DNA from: Hymenopus coronatus
Taxonomy: Eukaryota > Arthropoda > Insecta > Mantodea > Hymenopodidae
DNA length: 64,000 nucleotides
Direction: 5' to 3'
Assembly (NCBI GenBank): GCA_030762935.1
Contig: CM060880.1
Coordinates: 15,059,001 to 15,123,000 of the forward strand
Below, in pieces: positions 1-11,427 of this stretch. The stretch's first letter is position 1, and every line of letters begins with the position of its first letter. The position numbers and the translations under genes were made by a program. The notes under the pieces were generated by a model, which saw nothing but the letters and a program-made list of their open reading frames with translations, did no database searches and had not been told where the DNA came from.

Positions 1-596
1 TGTAATAATGGTTCCTATTTTGTTCTGTTTAGAATGTTAGTTGTGTCATTATATTGAATATTTATAAATAAATTTACATTAAGTTTCTGTTACATTCATC
101 TGCAACATTTTCGTATAACATAACCTAAAACTTAGGCTCAGTAAGCCCATTTTATAAGGAATGTTAATTAATATTACATTTATGAGTATGAATAACAAAG
201 CCAGCAGCAAAAATAGTAATTAATGACTGTCATAATAACTTTCACTTTGTTCTTCTAAATATTGGGTTCCCAATGCATTTAAGTTTTTCCTCGCATCGTT
301 ATCCATATATCATTCACACACTTCATAATGGATTCTGCTATGATTATACATATTTGCAGTCTTTTGTTTCTGTTTTTAAATAATTATATTTTGAATTGTA
401 AATCATTTCATGTGGTTCGTAACAGGAAATGAGCGGATTGGTTGCAGCCCTTAAACATTTTATTTTCTAATCACAGATATAATCGAAGGTGTGTTGGTTG
501 GTATAACTTTTATCACAGAAGTATGTCACAGCTAGATGTGGCCAAAGATGCTATATTACACTATAAAATGTTTTATCATATTTATTTGATCACATG
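1..596. other. No recognisable feature
   Basis: AT-rich, no open frame above noise, no repeat ends seen. Confidence 0.6.
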
Positions 597-738
597 TTTA
601 CTTTCTCTAGCCCCGTATGTACAATGTACATAGGGATAGAGAAGTATTGTATTCCACCCAAAAATTCGATACCGAGATTTCACCGGAATATATGTTTTAG
701 GGTCCCCTGTATCCAAAAAAAGCATTTTCACAAAAAGG

Positions 739-776
<38 letters not shown>

Positions 777-1476
777 TGTGAACACAATAACTCAAAAACG
801 AAAAGTCGGTAAAGCACCAAACTTGGTATTTAAGTTTAGTATCTTCCAGGAATGCGACACGAAGATTTTGAGAAAAATCCCCCCACCCCAAACTATCCTT
901 TACATGGAACTTTTTTCGAAAATTTTGATTTTCTTAAAAATGGCTCTAACAATTTTTATTAAAATATCGTATATTAAAGACATTTAGCTGACAAATAATA
1001 TGTATATCTTGAATTTTCTGGGAATAGCTTGTAAAGATCCGTTTATTCTGGATGAATTTTGCTCAATTTGGCATAACTAGTAAACCGTAAGAGATAGACA
1101 AAAACTTACTACACAAAAAATGTAGATCTTGTTAAAATACACAAGTTATGTCATATACATTTTTCTCGTGGAGCTTACCGTTTTCGAGGTATTCATTGTT
1201 ATTAGTTTCATTTGTGAAGTATGCGGTTTTCTTTTGTTCTACTCCTGGCCAAGAAAAGAAGGGATTTGTAATGACAATCGCATAACAACAGCTTTTAAAA
1301 CATTTGGCTATGGCTTTAGCCTAGTGTATTCCCTTAGTTTTTCCTATTTATAAGTAACTAAGTAATAAGAACATTGTGCTAATGAGTACCTCGATTAACA
1401 GAATGCAGAATAATCTTATGTAAGAATTTGTAGAACAGCTAGAGAAAGTCATGTGAGTGTAACACATCAGTTTTTT
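597..1476 (+). repeat. R1 repeat, near full length
   Basis: It starts TTTACTTTCTC with the CTCTA...TATGTACAATGTACATA hairpin and ends CTAGAGAAAGTCATGTG...ACACATCAG. An internal TG run has expanded at 742-774. No ORF beyond repeat shadows. Confidence 0.85.
742..774. repeat. TG microsatellite in R1
   Basis: About 16 TG units at the GTGTGTCTGTG site inside the R1 copy at 597. Produces the Cys-Val and Thr-His shadow ORFs. Confidence 0.95.
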
Positions 1477-2039
1477 GTATTTCTGTGACACAGAAATGTG
1501 ATAGTGCAATATAGGTCTTCGAGCCAATCGGCATGAAGCAGTAGCATGAAGTAACAAAAGCAACTACCAATCAGGAGGTATTCCTGCTAAGTTAAGTGGA
1601 TGCTAATAGTTGTTTAATTTAGCGGCATTTTTACTTCACGTTACGTCCCGTCACATTAAATAAAGCACATCGTAATCCCAGCTTTAATACCTCACTTAGG
1701 TATAGGCTCACTGACGGGTAGACCGTCTGAATGCAGTTTCTAATAACAATTTAGGTTGGGCTTGATTAATGTAATTTATTTTTAATCTTACATTATTTAA
1801 TTTAAAATAAATTAGTTATATGATATACTTTCTAGAATTTCAGTTGGATTATATAGTAAACTGGTTGTCGTATCCGGTGTGGATATAAGAACAGAGGTAT
1901 TTTAAAACTCTTGCATAACCTATAATTTCGGCTGGGGTCTAAACTTTTATTCTAAATTGGTCAAACGGCGCAAATTTTTACGTGCAAATATGAACAGCAT
2001 TGGAAGTTCTAAGGCAGCCTATAATTTTCATTGAAACCT
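1477..2039. other. No recognisable feature
   Basis: A somewhat GC-richer patch at 1625-1740 (ACTTCACGTTACGTCCCGTC) stands out but matches nothing I know. Confidence 0.55.
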
Positions 2040-2640
2040 ATAGATCGCGCACAAATGTGTGGTTCTTTTGGCCAAGCTTTATACAGAATGTATCATTATT
2101 AATAGCGAAAATCGAAACAGTTGAAAGTGTACGATAACAGAAGCAAACAACTTCCAGCAAACATGGATCTCGCTTTGGGCGAGATTTATTACTGCGACTG
2201 ACTTCATTAAGAAACATCGTACTAATTAGAACAAATGCATTTGAAAAGTATACCTTTGGGTTATGTGCATGAAATGCAAGTCCGCACAATCTTCATTGCT
2301 GTAGGTATAGTTCCGCTTTAACTAAGTAGAGTTCAGCACACCTGACACTGCGATCTCACTGCTTCGACTGTATACTGCATTGTTTGTCATGTATGGTTAT
2401 TACACCTCCACCTGGTGGCAAGATTGTTTTGTAAACAAGAGCACAACGGGCCCGCCCCTAAGTGCACAACTAAGGATCTCAGTGGCAGCTCATAAGTAAT
2501 AAGCACACATTCTGAATAATAAATTTCGCACACGGCTTGTTTGCAGACTCTTGTTTGTTGGAACGTTTTACTTGTTATCGTATACTTTCAACCGTTTCGG
2601 TTTGCGCTACTAATTATATCTACATATATAAGGACTGAAA
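2040..2640. repeat. Diverged inverted pair of an unnamed repeat
   Basis: The stretch TTATCGTATACTTTCAACCG at 2575 is matched in reverse at about 2130-2090 (TGAAAGTGTACGATAACAG). It is matched again, in the forward direction, at 7840-7870. Text before it (TTTTGTAAACAAGAGCACAA, AAGTGCACA) also matches 7737-7775. A small dispersed family, type unknown. Confidence 0.42.
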
Positions 2641-2788
2641 AGTAAAATAGGTTAGTTTATAACGGCATTTTAAAAGAAACACAATTTATCTACTGTCAAG
2701 GATAGTCACATATTAAATTTGCGATCAGTTAACATGATTGCAACTGAACCTGGGGGGGGGGGCCTCTGTAAATTAAAAAAAATGAAGA

Positions 2789-3603
2789 AAAAAGATCTGA
2801 TGAAGTATACTCACACGACTTTCTCACAAAACATTATTCTTCTCTCTATACAATACTAATCGAGATAAACATTAGCATTCTTATTATTTAGCTCCTTGTA
2901 AGTAGAAAGAAACTAAGGGAATGCACTAGGTTAAAGTGATAGTCAATTCTTTTAAAATTTGTGGTTATACGATTGTCATTGCAAATCGCTTCTTTGCTTG
3001 ACCAGGAGTAGAACACAAGAGAAGGACACTTCCTGTCTGAGAGAAGTATAAGTACTTTACAATTGAAACCAATAACAAGGAATATCTCGGAAACGGTTAC
3101 CTCCGCAACAAAAATGTAAAGAACATAAATTGTGTGTTTTGACGAGATCTACATTTTGTGCAATAAGTTTTTATCCATCTCTTAGGGTTTAGCAAAATTC
3201 GGCAAAATGTATCCAGAATAAAGAGGTCTTCAGAGGTTATTCCCAGAAAATTCAAGATATACATTTTATTTGGGATGTAATTATGTTTAATATACAGCAT
3301 TTTATCAAAATAGAGCCGTTTTGAGAAAATCAAAGTTTTAGAAATTTTTCCCATGTAAAAGGTGCTTTGTGATGGGGGGATTTTCTTGAAACTCTTCGTG
3401 TTGCATCCTTGGAAGATACTAAACCTAAATACCAAGTTTGGTATTTAACGGTCTTTTCGTTTTTGAGCTATGCTGTCCTCAGGGACACACGGACCTTTTT
3501 CGGACATATTTCCGGTGAAATCTCGGTATGGAATTTTTGTTGGACTATAATATCTTTTCTATTCACTATGTGCTACATTGTACCTGAGGGTTAGAGACAG
3601 TAG
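2789..3603 (-). repeat. R1 repeat, near full length
   Basis: Reverse-oriented copy, from GATCTGATG at the low end to a decayed hairpin near 3570-3600. The central palindrome around ACCAAGTTTGGT is at about 3432. Confidence 0.8.
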
Positions 3604-3676
3604 GTAATAATAATAATATACTCTGAAAACGTAAACTTTAAATCAGTATATTTATCTGAAATCGTTACAACTACAC

Positions 3677-3990
3677 CGCACGGCACCGAGCCAAGTGGCT
3701 CAGGCATTCGGGAAGTCTGGGTTCGATTCCCCCGGCCGAACGCTCTGACCCAAAGACTTTTTCGGGTGTCGGCGTGACTGCGGTAGTGGCGCCTCTACGT
3801 GGTAGTGAATGCGCTGGAATGGGATATAGTTCTCGGCGGCAGAGTCGTCTGTAGGCGAGAGCTCTCCGCGTTGGGCCATGTTAGGGACCTACCACGGTAG
3901 CTCTGTTTCCTCACTTGGTTTCGGCCGCCCGTCGAGTACTCTTATATCATCCTATCCTCCTGGGGTCTGTCACACAATAAACCCATTCCT
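3677..3990 (+). repeat. tRNA-derived SINE, family D
   Basis: The tRNA-like head has box A AGCCAAGTGGCTCAGGCA and box B GGGTTCGATTCCCCC. A GC-rich body with TTTTTCGGGTGTCGGCG and GAATGCGCTGGAATG follows. Only copy in the window and GC-richer than all its neighbours, so probably young. Confidence 0.65.
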
Positions 3991-4080
3991 CCGGAATATG
4001 CTAACCAACACCGTACGGATTGGTAACAGGAGAGTGATTACTGATTTGTTTTTACTATTTCAGAGGAACATTACTTTTCG

Positions 4081-4270
4081 GGCCACGCCATGGCCGAGTG
4101 ATTAGACCACTCACCTAGGTTCGATCACCAAGCGACCTCATGTGGGGTTTATGGTGGACAAAGAGGCGTAGGAGCGGTTTCCCCCGCCATCAATTCCACC
4201 GATGCTCCATCTCCATTCCATGCATCATCAGTGCCATAGTACTAAAAACGGACGTTAAATACTATAAAAA
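4081..4270 (+). repeat. tRNA-derived SINE, family B
   Basis: GGCCGAGTGATTAGACCACT (box A) and GGTTCGATCACC (box B), then GGTGGACAAAG, CATCATCAGTGCC and an A-rich end. Box B region partly deleted. Confidence 0.7.
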
Positions 4271-4609
4271 TTGCTTTTCTGGGGTGTTGATAAAAATCAA
4301 AACGTAAGTGAGAGGTTCAACAGTTTTCAAATTGTGTGCCTACCTTGTGTGAAAACCTTGGTAAGTTAAACTCTTGGCAAGCAGCATTTGCATACCTGTG
4401 AGAACGCAGACGGTGGATGACAGTTGCCACGCAGGCAGCTTCAAGAAGAGTGAAGGGGAATGGATGCAAGCACGTAGGAAATCGGACAATACATTATTTT
4501 ATTGTTAAACGCTAATGTCCTACATACCTACAAATCTTGTTGTTCATTGTTAGATTTGACTTCAGAGTCAAAATCCCACATTTGTGTGAATGACCGGAAT
4601 TTTTTTTTT
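4271..4609. other. Spacer between SINE copies
   Basis: No gene or repeat end seen, apart from the T17 run at its end. Confidence 0.5.
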
Positions 4610-4856
4610 TTTTTTTTTGTCGCCCTACGTGGTGTAATGGTTACCATGCAAGCTTCATATATCCGGGCGTAAAAATCCTTAGCAGAAGTAAAGCCATTGG
4701 TCCCGTGTCGTAGATTTACGGCACGTAAAAGAACCTCAAGCCTGATAAAGAGATCTCTGAGCAAAATTAATCGAACTTTCACGAACAGTATAGAATGGGA
4801 CGCTGAGAACCACAGCCGTTAAAGAGCGTCCATACGTAAAACCCCATGTCTATTTC
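4610..4856 (+). repeat. tRNA-derived SINE, family A, box B deleted
   Basis: GGTGTAATGGTTACCATG (box A side) joins straight to GGGCGTAAAAATCCTTAGCA, then GGCACGTAAAAGAACCTCAA. A 17-base T run precedes it. Confidence 0.7.
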
Positions 4857-4899
4857 TGAAGTCGTTCATAGCTTGAAATCATCAAATTTCATTGTTTAA

Positions 4900-5122
4900 C
4901 AGTAGGCAAGTGCACATCACTCGCCTCTCACCTAGACGGCCTGGGTTCGATCCCAAGCGGCCGCATGTGAGATTTGTGGTGGACAAAGCGGCGCAGGGGC
5001 GGGTTTTCTCCGGGTTCTCCGGTTTCCCCCGCCATCACATTCCACCGAGGCTCCATCTTCATGTATCATCAGTGTCATCGCCTGCGGTGCCAGAGCAGTA
5101 AAAGCGGGCGTTAAACAAAAGA
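4900..5122 (+). repeat. tRNA-derived SINE, family B
   Basis: CTGGGTTCGATCCCAAGCGG (box B), TTTGTGGTGGACAAAG, CATGTATCATCAGTGTCATC, AGCAGTAAAAGCGGGCGTTA, A-rich tail. Nearly full length. Confidence 0.75.
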
Positions 5123-5123
5123 A

Positions 5124-5997
5124 AAAAAATCTGATGTGTACCATTCACATGACTTTCTCCATATCCCTGTAACAAATAATTCTTAAAAAGCTTATACTTC
5201 TATTTACTTTATACTAATCAGAAAAAAATAGCAGAAATAGTCTTATTACTCGCATCCTTGTAAGTAGAAGCCAAATAAGGGACAACCGTAGGTTAAAGTG
5301 ATAGTCAAAAGCTGGTTGCTATGTCAATGAAGTTCCTTTGTTTATATGGATAGGAATTGACAAGTTCCAGTATGAGAAAAGTATACGTTTTTCATAGCAG
5401 AAACCAAAAATAAGGAATGTCACAAAAACGACGAACTCCACGAAAAAAATGCATATAACATAAATTATGTGTTTTAATGTGCTCTACATTTTTTTTTTGT
5501 GTAGTAAGTTTTTGTCCATCTCTTACGGTTTAGCAGTTATTCAAAATTTAGTGAAATTCATCCAGAATAAACTACTCTTCAGAGGCTATTCCCAGAAAAT
5601 TCAAGATATACATTTCATTTGTCAGGTAAATATGTTTAATATCCGAAAGTTTAATCAAAATCGTTAGAGCCATTTTTGAGAAAATCAAAATTTTCGAAAA
5701 AAAAGTTCTATGTAAAGGGTAGTTGGGGTTGGGGGGATTTTTCTCAAAATCTTCGTGTCGCATTCCTGGAAGATACTAAACTTAAATACCAAGTTTGGTA
5801 TTTTACCGACTTTTCGTTTTTGAGTTATCGTGTTCACAGACACACGGACACACACGGACCTTTTTGTGAAAATGCTTTTTTTGGATATTGGGGACCTTAA
5901 AACATATATTTCCGGTGAAATCTCGGTATCGAATTTTTGGTGGAGTGCAATACTTTCTCTATTCACTATGTACATAGTGCATATGGAGAAAGTAAAA
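5124..5997 (-). repeat. R1 repeat, full length
   Basis: From AATCTGATGTGTACCATTCA to the hairpin ACTATGTACATAGT and GGAGAAAGTAAAA. It abuts the A-rich tail of a SINE at 5122. Confidence 0.85.
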
Positions 5998-6014
5998 CAC
6001 ACTTGAAACCGACT

Positions 6015-6040
6015 GCTGATTGGCCAAAAAACACGTGACT
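6015..6040 (+). promoter_or_regulatory. Candidate CCAAT-box and E-box pair
   Basis: GATTGGCC (an inverted CCAAT box) lies about 10 bases before CACGTGAC, an E-box of the USF/MiT type. The pair lies about 140 bases upstream of the possible first exon at 6175, in a 0.5 kb stretch free of repeats between two R1 copies. Both motifs are short and can occur by chance. No TATA box or initiator stands out. Confidence 0.2.
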
Positions 6041-6174
6041 ATTACCTTGACATTGATGTTACAGATTTAGCTGTAATTTTTATAACATCGAAAACAAAAA
6101 TATCCGTGTCTCGTTTTCTTTCCCTTAAGTTCCCCAGTCACGGTAAAAAATTCTGAAGCTTTAAGTTGTAAATA

Positions 6175-6283
6175 ATGAATTTAGGTCTGTCTTCCGCTCA
6201 ACGATCATTTGCCTGTTACTATGCCAGGAGCTCAGAATGGACTTCCACCGAGGCTACAAACATCTGCGCGCAAACCGCTAAAG
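6175..6283 (+). CDS. Candidate first coding exon, weak
   Basis: An ATG at 6175 opens 36 codons with mixed composition (beginning MNLGLSSAQR) and ends at AAAG|GTAATT, a good donor. The segment is GC-richer than its flanks and lies outside recognisable repeats. It carries one base over the junction. That fits the alternative acceptor at 7937, which joins as Gly then EYVCVL, but not the stronger acceptor at 8013. So either the exon at 8014 starts earlier than I place it, or this exon is false. Conservation or RNA evidence would settle it. Confidence 0.22.
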
Positions 6284-6491
6284 GTAATTTTCAACCAAGA
6301 GTTATTAGCGAGGAGAATATCGGGCCGAAGATAATTGCATTTTTTCTCAGTGATGGGCACTCCAAGAGATAAATAATTAACACTCAAGAGATAAAAATTG
6401 CTCATATTCGTAGTTTCTCTGGTTAATTTTTTTAAACTGATATATTTTAGGAATTAAATAGTATTACTGAATCATTCTAATCTAAAACTAA

Positions 6492-7349
6492 TTTTTATTT
6501 TCTCTATACGTACTATGTACATAGTATATAGAGAAGGGTTGCCCTCCACCCAAAAATTCGATACCGAGAGTTCACCGGAAATGTGTTTTAGGGTCCCCTG
6601 TATCCAAAAAAAAAAAAAAAAAAAAATTCAGAAAAAGGTCCATGTGTGTCTGTGAACACGATAACTCAAAAACGAAAAGTCGGTAAAATATCAAACTTGG
6701 TATTTAGTATCTTCCAGGGATACGACACGAAGATTTTGAGAAAAATCCCCACCCCAATCTACACTTTATATGGAACTTTTTTCGAACATTTTTATTTTTT
6801 CAAAAATGGCTCTAACGATTTTGATTTAAATATTGTATATTAAAGATATTTACCTGACAAATAAAATGTATATCTTGAATTTTCTGGGAATAGCCTCTGA
6901 AGACTACTTTATTCTGGATGAATTTTACGGAATTTTACATAACTGCTAAACCATAAGAGATGGACAAAAATTACGACACAAAAAATGTAGAGCAGGTTAA
7001 AACACACAATTTATGTTATATACATTCTTACGTTGAGTTGGTCGTTTTTTAGTTATTCCTTGTTTTTGATTTCACCTTTAAAAGCTTATACTTTTCTCAT
7101 GCAGGAATTTGTCAACTCATGTCCATACAAACAAAGGAACTTCAGTCACATAGCAACCAGTTTTTGACTATCACTTTAACTTATGGTACGCCCTTATTTC
7201 GCTTCTATTTACAAGGAAGCAAGTAATAAAATTATTTCTGCTAATTTTTTCTCGATTAGCATGAAGTAAATAGAAGCATAAGCTTTTTAACAATAATTTG
7301 TTGCAGAGATGTAGAGAAAGTCATGGGAATGGAACACATCAGATTTTTT
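6492..7349 (+). repeat. R1 repeat, full length
   Basis: Hairpin at 6499-6535 (ACTATGTACATAGT), end GTAGAGAAAGTCATGGGAAT and ACACATCAGATTTTTT. A poly-A run at 6608-6626 replaces the usual short A-rich spot. Confidence 0.85.
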
Positions 7350-7469
7350 CTTTCAAACAAACATGAAACAAAAAGCCTAGACATGGTATTTTTGTTTTTA
7401 TTCTACTTTCACTAAAACATCCCAACTCAATCTCTAACGTCAATGTGACAATAACCCCTTGTCAGTTAG

Positions 7470-7660
7470 ACGCTAACCTTCGGATGCCAAGGTAGCGGGC
7501 TCAAACCCGATCCAGACCGACAGTTTTTAAGTGTGCTTAAAAAGGACAGCCCCATGTCAACAGATTTACTGGCACATAAAGCAATTCCTCCGGGATGAAA
7601 TTCCGACACACCGGAGACCCTTATATGTTCCTGGTAATTGACAATGTAGTTAACGAATAA
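7470..7660 (+). repeat. tRNA-derived SINE, family F1
   Basis: GGGCTCAAACCCGA looks like box B. The body carries CCCCATGTCAACAGATTTAC, GGCACATAAAGCAATTCCTC, GGGATGAAATTCC. Single copy; box A is decayed. Confidence 0.5.
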
Positions 7661-7689
7661 AAAAGATGTTTTTGCTTGTGCGCAACCGC

Positions 7690-7930
7690 TTTCATTCGTG
7701 ACGCAGACAACTCCATATTTCGGCAGGGTTCAGTTTTGTAAAGAAGTAACAAACCTCAAGGGGAGAAGTGCACAGTCAGTGGCACTGTATCCACTGATTC
7801 AAAACTATCATTTATGAGCATTGTTTACTGATACATTTTACTTATAGTATTGTATATACTCAACTGTTTCAGTTTTCATTAACAATTTTGTGTGTTGATA
7901 AATGCTAATAAACAGTTTATCCACTCAATA
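7690..7930 (+). repeat. Unnamed repeat, third copy, next to exon 8014
   Basis: Shares TTTTGTAAA, AAGTGCACAGTCAGTGGCA, CATTTTACTTATAGTATTG and CAACTGTTTCAGTTTTC with 2345-2640 at modest identity. It ends just before the alternative acceptor at 7937. Confidence 0.42.
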
Positions 7931-8013
7931 ACTGCAGGTGAATATGTATGTGTGCTTATCGTTTTGAAACACAACCTGAGTGTCGACGGCGACAGTCTGT
8001 CGACTTTTTTTAG

Positions 8014-8170
8014 ATCCCATGGAGGCGGCGGGGGCGGCATTGGACGTAACAACGGGGACGATCTATCATCGGCGACGAAGAGGCCGAGATTAGATGGCGT
8101 CCCACCTTCGTTATCGCCATCCTCCGGTGATTTCCTGGACCTGGACCCACAACAACGACATCGGCGACAG
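8014..8170 (+). CDS. Gene exon: Gly-rich and NLS-like segment
   Basis: The acceptor is a good pyrimidine tract (GTCTGTCGACTTTTTTTAG) ending at 8013, and the donor is GACAG|GTGAGA. The exon begins with the last base of a codon and reads Ser-His, six glycines, then an Asp-rich stretch. Next comes ATKRPRLDG, a basic NLS-like cluster, then PPSLSPSSGDFLDLD and a basic RHRRQ end. GC and CpG content are far above the flanking introns, as expected for conserved coding sequence. The frame is also open back to 7892, so the alternative acceptor at 7937 (ACTGCAG) would add about 25 hydrophobic residues. That stretch follows a diverged repeat and looks less like protein. I do not recognise the family. Confidence 0.75.
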
Positions 8171-8327
8171 GTGAGAAAAACCTCTTCCCCATCCGGGTAC
8201 AAACACTATCTTACGTGATGTACATTGTAATCTGTCTGAAATCAAATCTGATATGTTACATTCATATGGCTGTCTTTATCCTCTATTGTTTATTAGTGCT
8301 ATACAAATTATTTTTACGAAAATTTAT

Positions 8328-9153
8328 CACTTTCTCTACACATACTATGTACATAGTGTATACACAAGGTGTTGTAATGCACCCAAAAAGTTGATACCTA
8401 GATTTCAACAGAAATACATGTTTTGAGGTCCCTTAGTCCAAAAATAATTAGAAAAAAGTTGTGTGTCTGTGCACAGCATAGCTGAAAAACTAATAACTGT
8501 AAAATAACAAACTTTGTATTTAAATTTGGCATGTTCTAAGGATGTGACGCAAATATTTTCAAATATTTATGGAAACATTTTTTAAAATTTTGTTTTTCTC
8601 AAAATGTCTAATAATTTTTATTGAAATGCTGTATATTAAATCTATTTTCAACACAAATAAAATTTATATCCTGAATTTTCTGGGAATAGCTTCTGAAGAC
8701 CATTTCATTCTAGATACATTTTGCTGAATTTTGCATAACTGGTAAACTGTAAGAGATATAAAAAAAACTTACTAAACACAAAATGTAGATTTCATTAAAA
8801 CACACAATTTATGTAATGTACACTTTTATTGTAAGGTTGACCGTTTTCGAGATATTCCTTATTATTTATTTCAATTTTAAACTGCATAACATTTCTCAAA
8901 TGGCACCATTCAAAGTGAACTGAACCTCAACTGTTTCACATAGCGACCAGCTTTTAAAAAATTACACTATTGCTTCAGCGTAATGCATTTCCTTATTTCC
9001 CTTCTACTTACAAGGAATCAAGTAATAAAGCTGATTCTGCAGAATCTAGATAATCTTAATTAACTTGATCTAGATAAAATAAAATCCTTTAGTAAGAATA
9101 GTTTGTGTATGGAACAGCTAGAGAAAATTACGTGAATGTAGCACATCATATTT
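8328..9153 (+). repeat. R1 repeat, diverged full copy
   Basis: Begins CACTTTCTCTACACATACTA with ATGTACATAG and ends AGAGAAAATTACGTGAATG. More diverged than its neighbours. It lies in the intron after exon 8014-8170. Confidence 0.8.
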
Positions 9154-9691
9154 ATTTTTTGTTTGTTTATCTATTCACTTTGAGTTAAACTTTTACAGAA
9201 ATAGCTACATTACACATTTTGTCATAAATACAAAGAGAGTAGCAATTTTCAAAACGTTTAAGATGTGACATGTCAAAAATTTGACCCACAACTGTGAAAA
9301 ATTAAAATATTATTTTATTCTCTAAGAAAATTATATGAATTCTAAACTGTAAGAAAAGATATTGTTTTCCCCATTTTCACACTTAAAACATTGATTAATT
9401 GAAGCTATAGATAGGTAATAGCATGCTCATTAATAGGCTCTCCCAAAATTAAACTTTTTTTTCTTGTAAATTACAGTTTTCCATATTAAAATGTTCCTCA
9501 CAATGCAATTTTTCACTAACTTGTTTAAAAAATGTTATACTTCTTCTTAAAAGCATATTAAAGAAATTAGGCATATTACTTTTTTGCAATAATGCATCAG
9601 TTTTTATAAATAAAATATTAAAGTTTGAAAATCAACATTTTTGGAAAGTACAAAAAGTAATAATATTCTCCACTTATTAGAGCCAATATAA
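9154..9691. other. Intron sequence, nothing seen
   Basis: AT-rich (many T and A runs) between two R1 copies; no splice-bounded open frame. Confidence 0.55.
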
Positions 9692-10036
9692 AAAAAAAAA
9701 ATCTGACGTGTGCTATTGATGACTTTCTCTACATCTCTGTAATAAATTACTGTTAATAAGATTATTCTTCTATCTACTCGATCCTAATAAAGATAAACAA
9801 TAGCAGAAATAGTCTTATTACTTGCTTCCTTGTAAGTAGAAGGGAAATAAGGGAGTTATATAGGTTAAAGTGATAGTCAAATGTTTTAAAATGTGGTTGC
9901 TACGGAATTGAAATCCATTTCTTTGTGTAGCCAGGAGCTGATAACTTCCCGTTAAAGTATTTTAAAACTGAATCTAATAACAAAGAATATCTCGAAAACG
10001 GTCAACTCCATGAAAAAAAGTATATGTGTTTTAAAG
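9692..10036 (-). repeat. R1 repeat, right-end fragment
   Basis: From AATCTGACGTGTGCTATTGA through ACTTTCTCTACATCTCTG to TGTGTTTTAA. Truncated about 30 bases before a tRNA-like SINE. Confidence 0.75.
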
Positions 10037-10065
10037 AGAAACTCAGTTGAGAAATTTAATGCTAT

Positions 10066-10235
10066 GCCGGCACGGTAGCTCAGTGGCAGAACAACCAGCT
10101 AGAGACTGGGAGATCCATGGTTCAAATCCCAGCTATGGCATTGAATTTTTTAGTCTGACTCCACCTATCCCTTTCCTACACATGGCTTGTGTGAAAAAAC
10201 AATTAAACCAACTGTATCCTTATCTGACACTTTAT
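10066..10235 (+). repeat. tRNA-like SINE, family E
   Basis: Box A TAGCTCAGTGG and box B GGTTCAAATCC are canonical, and a 4-bp arm with loop CTAGAGA imitates an anticodon arm. The T stem and acceptor stem do not pair well, so this is a SINE head, not a working tRNA gene. It lies about 85 bases before the coiled-coil exon. Confidence 0.6.
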
Positions 10236-10319
10236 TAATTATAAATTCTTCTGATAATTTTCTATTTATAGATCATGTATTTGTTGTTAAAGTATTGACA
10301 TGATGTGGTAACATTGCAG

Positions 10320-10525
10320 GAAAGGCTAGAGCAGATAGCAGAGGAGTTGAGGGCTCTGGGGGAGCGAACTGAGGAACTGGTGTTGGCGGCCCAGCAGGTG
10401 CGAGACCTAAATGACTATCCTGCGCTACACACTCTACAGCAGCAGCTAGAGCTACTGCAAGGCAAGCAGACGCAGCTCCTAATGGAGCAGAGTGATCTCA
10501 CAAAACAGCAGCATGCGTCACACAG
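10320..10525 (+). CDS. Gene exon: coiled coil
   Basis: The acceptor is ACATTGCAG|GAA and the donor CACACAG|GTGTGT. The exon starts on a codon boundary, continuing directly from the previous exon's Gln, and carries two bases over. Its 68 codons form one long amphipathic helix, starting ERLEQIAEELRALGERTEEL and continuing through LHTLQQQLELLQGKQTQLL. Leucines are heptad-spaced, with many Glu and Gln and no proline except in a central NDYP turn. This predicts a two-part coiled coil joined by the NDYP hinge, a likely dimerisation surface. The strong helical periodicity and GC-rich wobble positions make this one of the safest exons here. Confidence 0.85.
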
Positions 10526-10706
10526 GTGTGTACTCCTCGCTTCTCAGCGTATTCCAGCCAACATATAAGATTTTCATTCCAAACTACCCTTTACATCAAC
10601 AGTTTGTAAATTTTTCAGCTTTTCACATATGTTTTTCAATTATTATTATTGATGTTTTATTGTTTTTATTATTATTATTTATTCTTTTTATTTATTTATT
10701 TATTTT

Positions 10707-10915
10707 TTTTTTTTGGCTTAACGTACTTTAACCTGGTTGGTCATATCAGATGATGAATGAAATTGGTGAAATGATGCTCAAATGATCTCAGGGTCCTGAA
10801 GCTTAAAGTTACACAACTTTTGTCTTCTCAGGATAAGGGAAAACCCCGAAATTCGAACTCACGACCTGTTGAATGTGAGGCAAACACGCTACCACCACAC
10901 TACCCAGGTGGATGA
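10707..10915 (-). repeat. tRNA-derived SINE, family C
   Basis: Reversed copy. Box B reads GAATTTCGGGG-like at 10842-10860, the body has GATCATTTGAGCATCATTTC in reverse, and the head ends at TACCCAGG near 10910. Confidence 0.7.
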
Positions 10916-11051
10916 TGTTTTACTGTTGCCATTATTATGCTTATTATTATTGATAATATGATTATATTGTGATTATTATTATTTTGATCGTCATTAACAA
11001 TGTAGCTTTTTGCTTACTATCGTTCAGAAGTTTAACAATGTGCAAAAAAGA

Positions 11052-11313
11052 CTTCAGCTTGCCTGGGTAGTGGTAGCATGTCTGCCTCACATTCAAAAGG
11101 TCATGAGTTCGAATTTAGCGAGTTACCCGATAAGGTCTTTTTTTTGAGGTTTTCCCTTATCCTGAGAAGACGAATGTTGAGTAACTTTAAGCTCCATAGA
11201 CCCCAAGATCATTTGAGCATCATTTCACCAATTTCATTCATTGTCCGATATGATTAACCAGGCTAAAGGACGTTAAAGTACAAAAGAAAGAAAGAAAGAA
11301 AGAAAAAAAAAAG
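11052..11313 (+). repeat. tRNA-derived SINE, family C
   Basis: GCCTGGGTAGTGGTAGCATG (box A), CATGAGTTCGAATTTAGC (box B), CATTTGAGCATCATTTCACC and an AAAG-repeat tail at 11281-11313. Confidence 0.75.
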
Positions 11314-11394
11314 ACCAGGTGCTGTTTTAGCATTTCATGATTAGGTAAAGCTATACAATGGTTGCAAAACACACACTCACACTCACTCTCACAT

Positions 11395-11427
<33 letters not shown>

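Noticed and set aside
594..987. Open frames rich in Cys-Val or Thr-His near 742
   Set aside because: They are translations of the TG microsatellite in R1.
3097..3435. 112-codon open frame on the minus strand
   Set aside because: It lies wholly in an R1 copy, and the same text in other copies is broken at random places, so it is not conserved as protein.
5685..6002. 105-codon open frame on the minus strand
   Set aside because: R1 copy again; the equivalent frame is interrupted in nearly all other copies.
7879..8202. Minus-strand open frame opposite exon 8014
   Set aside because: Antisense shadow of the GC-rich exon; the plus strand has splice sites and phase agreement.
10066..10140. tRNA gene
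   Set aside because: A and B boxes are good, but the acceptor and T stems do not pair and a SINE body follows.
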